NCBI RefSeq assembly: GCF_017908595.1 | Contig: NZ_JAGKTL010000002.1 | Location: 372,001 to 436,000 of the forward strand | Direction: 5' to 3' | Origin: Rhodothermus bifroesti | Lineage (GTDB): Bacteria; Bacteroidota; Rhodothermia; Rhodothermales; Rhodothermaceae | DNA: 64,000 nt | Shown here: piece by piece, positions 59,089 through 64,000 of the stretch | How positions within the stretch are numbered: position 1 is the stretch's first letter | How the letters are laid out: each line of letters starts with the position of its first letter | The notes under the pieces: model-generated | Database searches by the model: none | Seen by the model: only the letters and a program-made list of their open reading frames with translations | Told to the model about the DNA's origin: nothing | Position numbers and translations under genes: made by a program

Positions 59089-61077
59089 ATGCATCCTACG
59101 CTACTTATTGGACTGATTTTGCTGCTGCCCTTGGCTGGAGCAGCCTTTAGTGGGCTAGGGGGATTAGCTTTCCCAGGGTTGAGGCGGTACAAAGTGCTGC
59201 TGGGCACCCTAGCTACGTTGGCGGTGGCGGTACCCTTTGGATTAGCGCTTTGGTTATTTATAACCTACAGCGGTGAGCCGCTGGTGGCGCGTTTTTTCAC
59301 CTGGATGGCCGCTGGGGGTCTGGAGCTGGCCTTTCAGTACCGCATCGATGAGCTTTCGCTGGTGATGACGCTCATCGTCACGGGCGTCGGCGCGCTGATT
59401 CACCTCTATTCGATAGGCTACATGTACGAGGACCGGGGCTACTGGAGGTACTTCAGCTACCTGAACCTCTTCATCTTCATGATGCTCAACCTGGTCCTTG
59501 CCGACAACCTGGCGTTGCTTTTTTTGGGTTGGGAGGGGGTAGGCTTGTGCTCTTATTTGCTCATTGGCTTTTGGTACGAAGACTTTAAAAACAGCGAAGC
59601 GGCCAATAAAGCCTTTATCGTTAACCGGGTGGGGGATGCGGCCTTTTTGCTGGCGATGTTTTTGCTCTTTCGGGAATCGGGCAGCCTTGACTTTGGAACG
59701 CTGCTTGCAGATCCCACAACGCTTCCGGCTGGTGTGGTCAGCGTGGCGGTGCTTTTGCTCTTTATTGGGGCAACAGGTAAAAGCGCACAAATTCCGCTTT
59801 TTGTGTGGCTACCTGATGCAATGGCGGGCCCAACGCCGGTTTCTGCGCTTATCCATGCCGCCACGATGGTTACTAGTGGACTGTACCTGTTTGCTCGCAT
59901 TTCTCCCTTGGCTTTGGCGGCTCCGGGGATACTTATGGTTGTGGCTCTGGTAGGAGCGCTGACGGCCTTGATGGCGGCTACCATTGCGCTGACGCAGTAC
60001 GACATCAAAAAAGTGCTGGCCTACTCCACCGTCTCGCAGCTGGGTTACATGTTCATGGCTGCTGGGGTAGGGGCATTTTTTGTGTCGATCTTTCATGTGC
60101 TCACCCATGCTTTCTTTAAGGCCTGTCTCTTTCTAGGTTCAGGGAGCGTCATTCACGCCATGCATCACGTCGAGCACGCGTTGCATGCCCGAGGGCATCA
60201 CGGCCATCTTGATCCTCAGGATATGCGCAATATGGGGGGGCTGGGGCGTTTTATGCCAGCTACACGCACGACATACCTCATCGCTACGCTTGCTATAGCT
60301 GGCTTCCCGCTTACAGCTGGCTTTTTCTCCAAAGATGAGATTCTATTTAAAGCGTTTGAATACGGCTACAATGGCCACACCTATGCCTGGGTGGTTTGGG
60401 CGCTTGGCGTAGTGACGGCCTTGCTGACGGCGTTTTACATGATGCGTTCCTACGTACTGACGTTTGAGGGCGTGCCGCGTTGGCCTATGGCCGACCAAGT
60501 GCATCCGCACGAATCGCCAGCAACGATGACGCTGCCGCTCTGGATACTGGCGGCTTTGTCGCTGGTGGGCGGTTTTGTGGGACTCCCAAGCGTGATTGCA
60601 CATGGCGAATGGAACCTGATTCATCACTATTTGGGCACTTCGGGCGGGGGACCTGTTGCCGAGCCCGCCTTGCATGCGCACGTGCCGCTAGCCGTTGAAT
60701 GGGCCCTGATCGGGTTGGGTATTGGCATAGCGCTTATTGGGCTTTACTGGAGCTGGTCGGTTTATCGTCGCTATGGCCTGGCCTACGACGAGCGCCTGCG
60801 TCAGCGCTTGGGCACGCTCTATCAGCTTTGGGCAGCTAAGTACTACTGGGACGAGCTCTACGACCGAACGGTGGTGCAACCGCTGTTGCGCTTTGCCCGA
60901 AACGGACTGGCGGTCTTTGACCAGCGCATCATCGATGGGGCGGTCAACGGCACGGCACGCCTAATGGCGCAGCTGGGTCAGCGCGTGCGACACGTGCAAA
61001 CAGGCGTGGTTCAGGCTTACGCAGTGGCGATTGTGTTGGGCGTAGCGCTGGTTTTGATGTTGATGCTGTTTGGCTAA
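59089..61077 (+). CDS. nuoL: NADH-quinone oxidoreductase subunit L
   Basis: 662 residues, antiporter-like subunit with about 16 spans and the long lateral helix. LFLGWEGVGLCSYLLIGFWY (span 5, with its conserved Glu), TGKSAQIPLFVWLPDAMAGPTPVSALIHAATMV in parts (Lys in span 7) and the later His-rich loop HAMHHVEHALHARGHHGH. AGFPLTAGFFSKDEI is typical of NuoL. The C-terminal helix pair VVQAYAVAIVLGVALVLMLM ends the protein. Confidence 0.97.
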   Translation: MHPTLLIGLILLLPLAGAAFSGLGGLAFPGLRRYKVLLGTLATLAVAVPFGLALWLFITYSGEPLVARFFTWMAAGGLELAFQYRIDELSLVMTLIVTGVGALIHLYSIGYMYEDRGYWRYFSYLNLFIFMMLNLVLADNLALLFLGWEGVGLCSYLLIGFWYEDFKNSEAANKAFIVNRVGDAAFLLAMFLLFRESGSLDFGTLLADPTTLPAGVVSVAVLLLFIGATGKSAQIPLFVWLPDAMAGPTPVSALIHAATMVTSGLYLFARISPLALAAPGILMVVALVGALTALMAATIALTQYDIKKVLAYSTVSQLGYMFMAAGVGAFFVSIFHVLTHAFFKACLFLGSGSVIHAMHHVEHALHARGHHGHLDPQDMRNMGGLGRFMPATRTTYLIATLAIAGFPLTAGFFSKDEILFKAFEYGYNGHTYAWVVWALGVVTALLTAFYMMRSYVLTFEGVPRWPMADQVHPHESPATMTLPLWILAALSLVGGFVGLPSVIAHGEWNLIHHYLGTSGGGPVAEPALHAHVPLAVEWALIGLGIGIALIGLYWSWSVYRRYGLAYDERLRQRLGTLYQLWAAKYYWDELYDRTVVQPLLRFARNGLAVFDQRIIDGAVNGTARLMAQLGQRVRHVQTGVVQAYAVAIVLGVALVLMLMLFG

Positions 61078-61107
61078 GAGCAACTTGAGCTTCGACGCAA
61101 GCCGACT

Positions 61108-62700
61108 ATGGGTTTCCCGTATCTGACCTCGATTGTTATTTTCCTCCCCCTTCTTGGAGCTTTGCTGATGCTGCCGATGCGCCACCTGGCGGCCATTCGG
61201 TGGACGGCGTTGCTCACGACGACCGTTACGTTTTTGCTGTCGCTGTTGCTCTATGCCGGGTTTGATCCCGCAGGCGATCCTGCGCAGCCCCAGCTTGCTG
61301 ACCGCATCAGTGGCTGGTTCCCAGGGCTGGACATCCAGTACTATGTAGGTATCGATGGCCTAGGGCTATTGCTCATCCTGCTGACCACGCTGCTTGGGCC
61401 GGTGGTGGTGCTTTCGTCATGGAACTACATTGATCGCTATCAAAAAGGGTACTACGCGCTGCTGTTGGTGCTGCAAACCGGCATGACCGGGGTCTTTGCT
61501 GCTTACGATCTCCTCCTGTTTTACATCTTTTTTGAGCTGACGCTCATCCCGATGTACTTCATTATTGGCATTTGGGGAGGCGAAGACCGCATCTATGCGG
61601 CGGTTAAGTTTGTGCTCTACACGCTGGTGGGATCGCTTTTAATGCTGGTGGGCATTCTGTACTTGGGTTTTGCAGCTGGAGATGGGGTCAACGGCGGCGT
61701 ATTTACCACGGATTACTTTAAAGTGCTGGCTTACTCTGTCCCATTGGCAGCACAAGGCTGGCTGTTTTTTGTATTTGCCTTAGCTTTTGCAATCAAAGTG
61801 CCGCTGTTTCCGCTGCATACCTGGTTGCCTGATGCACACGTGCAAGCGCCTACCGGCGGCTCGGTCATTCTAGCTGGTGTGCTGCTCAAGATGGGGACCT
61901 ATGGTCTGGTGCGGTTTTGTTTGCCGTTTTTCCCGAATGCAGCGCAAGACTTTGCGCTTTGGATGGCTGTGCTGGCTGTTGTTGGGATTGTGTATGGTGC
62001 GCTGGTTTCCCGCGTGCAGGCCGATGCGAAAAAGCTGGTGGCCTATTCCTCGGTAAGCCACCTGGGATTTGTGGTACTAGGTATTTTTGCTTTTACTGTT
62101 GAGGCTTTGCAGGGCGCAATTATTCAGATGGTCAACCATGGCCTGTCGACAGGTGCCCTTTTCTTGCTGGTAGGCATGCTCTACGAGCGGCGGCATACAC
62201 GGTTGATGGAGGAATTTGGCGGTATTGCACGCGTAATGCCGGTGTTTGCCTTTTTCTTGGTTTTTACAGCGTTGGCTTCGGCAGGCCTTCCGGGGCTGAA
62301 TGGTTTTGTAGGCGAGTTCATGATACTGTTGGGTTCCCTGAAGAGCACTGTCATCGGCCATCCCGTTTTAATTGCTTTGGCAACTTCGGGGGTCATTTTG
62401 GCCGCTGTGTATTTGCTTTGGCTGCTTTACCGAACGTTGTTTGGGCCGATTCAAAAAGAAGTCAACCGTACGCTTAGCGATTTAAAGGCACGGGAGGTGT
62501 TGCTGCTGGCACCTCTGGCTGTGCTGATGCTCTGGATTGGGGTGGCACCTAAGCCATTTTTGACGCGGAGCGAACCCACGGCGCGCTTTCTGCTGGAGAC
62601 AGTAGCACAAAAACGCCTAAGCGCTCTCCAGGAAGCCGAGCGTGGGGTAGAAAATGCAGCCCTAAACGGTTTCACCGATCATCAAAATGTCGTGCAGTAA
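61108..62700 (+). CDS. nuoM: NADH-quinone oxidoreductase subunit M
   Basis: 530 residues, antiporter-like subunit with 14 spans. FFELTLIPMYFIIGIWGGEDR (conserved Glu), IKVPLFPLHTWLPDAHVQAPTGGS and KLVAYSSVSHLGFVVLG are diagnostic. The C-terminal tail after about residue 490 is hydrophilic and longer than usual. Thirty bases after nuoL, 13 before nhaD. Confidence 0.97.
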   Translation: MGFPYLTSIVIFLPLLGALLMLPMRHLAAIRWTALLTTTVTFLLSLLLYAGFDPAGDPAQPQLADRISGWFPGLDIQYYVGIDGLGLLLILLTTLLGPVVVLSSWNYIDRYQKGYYALLLVLQTGMTGVFAAYDLLLFYIFFELTLIPMYFIIGIWGGEDRIYAAVKFVLYTLVGSLLMLVGILYLGFAAGDGVNGGVFTTDYFKVLAYSVPLAAQGWLFFVFALAFAIKVPLFPLHTWLPDAHVQAPTGGSVILAGVLLKMGTYGLVRFCLPFFPNAAQDFALWMAVLAVVGIVYGALVSRVQADAKKLVAYSSVSHLGFVVLGIFAFTVEALQGAIIQMVNHGLSTGALFLLVGMLYERRHTRLMEEFGGIARVMPVFAFFLVFTALASAGLPGLNGFVGEFMILLGSLKSTVIGHPVLIALATSGVILAAVYLLWLLYRTLFGPIQKEVNRTLSDLKAREVLLLAPLAVLMLWIGVAPKPFLTRSEPTARFLLETVAQKRLSALQEAERGVENAALNGFTDHQNVVQ

Positions 62701-62713
62701 TCCTTAACGCATT

Positions 62714-64000
62714 ATGGACACGCACTCTTGCAGGACGTGGAGCGGGCCAGCCTGTGTGCTGCGCCCGTTTCTTTTGGGCCTACTGCTTTGGGGCTTGCAG
62801 CCCGCACAGGCGCAGCAAGCGGTTCCCAACGCGCCTGAAGCCATTGAAGCAATCTCTGCAGCGGCAGTGCAGCCCGCTGATACATCAGCCCACGAAGCTC
62901 CTGGTGTAGCGCATGGGCCGCGGCCGCCTGTGTGGCTGGTGTTGCCTTTTGTGCTGCTTTTGGTGATGATTGCTACAGGGCCACTGTTTTATCCCCACCA
63001 CTGGCATCATCACTATCCAAAGTATGCCGTAGGCCTTGGGCTATTGGTATCGTTATACTACATTGTGGCCTTGGGGTCTTTTACTACAGTGCTGCATGCC
63101 ATAGAGGAATATCTTTCGTTTATTGCACTGGTCGCCTCGCTGTTTATTGCTGCCAGCGGCATTTACGTGAACATTAATGCCAAGGGCACGCCGCGTAATA
63201 ACGTCATTTTGCTGTTTGTTGGATCGCTGGTGGCCAACCTGATTGCGACCACAGGGGCTGCCATGCTGTTTGTGCGGAGCTACATGCGGCTTAACAAAGG
63301 CCGCCTTAAGCCCTATCATATCATCTTTTTCATCTTTTTAGTAGCCAATGTGGGAGGGGCGTTAACGCCCATAGGTGATCCACCCCTATTTTTGGGCTTT
63401 TTGCGGGGTGTTCCATTTTTTTGGACGCTAGAGCATGTTTGGTTTGTTTGGCTGCCAACGGTTCTACTTATTCTAGCGGTGTTCTATGTGATTGATTCAC
63501 GGAACAAGGCTGCCAGTCCTGATCCTGATCCTAACCAACCGCTTTTGCAAATTCGCGGTGCCAAAAACTTCCTTTGGGTGCTGGTGATTATTCTTTCGGT
63601 GTTTCTTGACCCGAATGTGTTTGACTGGGTGCCTGATTTGCGAGAGTTGTACCACCTTCCGATAGGCATTCGGGAGATGATCATGTTTTCAGTAGCGGTG
63701 CTGGCCTATAAGTTTGCCGATCGCGAGGCGCTGCAGAAAAATGCGTTTACGTTTGAGCCTATTCGCGAGGTAGGCTGGTTGTTTTTAGGTATTTTTGCTA
63801 CGATGCAGCCAGCACTGCAGCTGATCAGCCTGTTTGCCTATGAACACGCTGAACAGCTTACTGTGGGCATGTTTTACTGGAGTGCTGGAATGCTTTCTAG
63901 CGTGCTCGACAATGCCCCGACCTATCTAAACTTTGTGGCAGCAGCCATGGGTAAGTTTGGCTTGGATGTGAACGTGCCGCAGCAAGTTAAAGCATTTGCC
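62714..64000 (+). CDS. nhaD: NhaD-type Na+/H+ antiporter, 3' end outside window
   Basis: 429 codons visible, still open at the right edge. The N-terminal region (about 1-70) has a signal-like hydrophobic stretch (FLLGLLLWGLQPAQAQQ) and a spacer. About nine membrane spans follow. NVGGALTPIGDPPLFLGFL is the conserved ion-site motif of the NhaD/ArsB superfamily, and AGMLSSVLDNAPTYLNF a second one. It lies 13 bases after nuoM, and this position within the complex I genes is reported for Rhodothermus marinus. The Na+ role is inferred from the family. Confidence 0.88.
   Translation, partial: MDTHSCRTWSGPACVLRPFLLGLLLWGLQPAQAQQAVPNAPEAIEAISAAAVQPADTSAHEAPGVAHGPRPPVWLVLPFVLLLVMIATGPLFYPHHWHHHYPKYAVGLGLLVSLYYIVALGSFTTVLHAIEEYLSFIALVASLFIAASGIYVNINAKGTPRNNVILLFVGSLVANLIATTGAAMLFVRSYMRLNKGRLKPYHIIFFIFLVANVGGALTPIGDPPLFLGFLRGVPFFWTLEHVWFVWLPTVLLILAVFYVIDSRNKAASPDPDPNQPLLQIRGAKNFLWVLVIILSVFLDPNVFDWVPDLRELYHLPIGIREMIMFSVAVLAYKFADREALQKNAFTFEPIREVGWLFLGIFATMQPALQLISLFAYEHAEQLTVGMFYWSAGMLSSVLDNAPTYLNFVAAAMGKFGLDVNVPQQVKAFA

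Overview
The window reads as a chromosomal segment of a moderately thermophilic member of Rhodothermota (Bacteroidota-like), close to Rhodothermus. The evidence is: a respiratory complex I block nuoJ-K-L-M followed directly by an NhaD-type Na+/H+ antiporter, an arrangement reported for Rhodothermus marinus; a gene for the tiny 30S protein bTHX, known from Thermus and Bacteroidota; two all-trans prenyl diphosphate synthases (menaquinone and isoprenoid chains); and two promoter-like sites with a TTTG / TATATTTTC pattern. By eye the GC content is in the high fifties, lower than I would expect for R. marinus itself, so the species is uncertain. I see no insertion sequence, prophage, CRISPR array or rRNA.

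Layout. 1-2.9 kb: a partial GH31 glycosidase, a patatin phospholipase and a DCC thiol oxidoreductase. 2.9-6.0 kb (minus strand): a protein-thiocarboxylate cysteine pathway, cysM-mec-cysO-moeZ. 6.1-10.4 kb: a possible structured RNA, the wbpA-wbpB-wbpD nucleotide-sugar genes and an unrecognised gene. 10.4-16.4 kb (minus strand): cobA-sirC-osmC-sseA (siroheme and sulfur), metB under a SAM riboswitch, and a haem-pathway oxidase. 16.5-32 kb: mixed housekeeping genes (carboxylase, bTHX, chromate transporter, prenyl synthase, symporter, thioredoxins, metal efflux, murA, cysteine desulfurase, fbp). 32-36 kb: an N-acetylglucosamine unit (nagB, transporter, ROK kinase) and an exported PIG-L deacetylase. 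36-47 kb: rodZ-like, ligA, SSS symporter, c-di-AMP phosphodiesterase PgpH, a GntR regulator and pruA. 47-58 kb: tRNA-Leu(UAA), adk, a second prenyl synthase, HPr-EI of the PTS, PGI/PMI, alkaline phosphatase, an exonuclease-UvrC fusion and a Ppx/GppA-HD protein. 58-64 kb: nuoJKLM-nhaD.

The most striking result is in the sulfur region. Both sulfur operons have, between an upstream short ORF and the first structural gene, a complete trp-type attenuator built for cysteine. The first leader peptide (5881-5985, minus) has six consecutive Cys codons. The second (13375-13437, minus) has Cys at positions 2, 4, 6 and 7. Each leader RNA can form three mutually exclusive helices (1:2, 2:3 antiterminator, 3:4 terminator with a U-tract), in the right order and spacing relative to the Cys codons. 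The neighbouring metB gene has a SAM-I-type riboswitch instead. Cysteine supply (by ribosome stalling) and methionine/SAM supply (by ligand binding) therefore appear to be sensed by two different RNA mechanisms within 9 kb. A further point of interest is the sulfur carrier CysO, which ends in Gly-Gly followed by Lys-Ser-Arg and so should need processing, probably by the JAMM protease encoded next to it.
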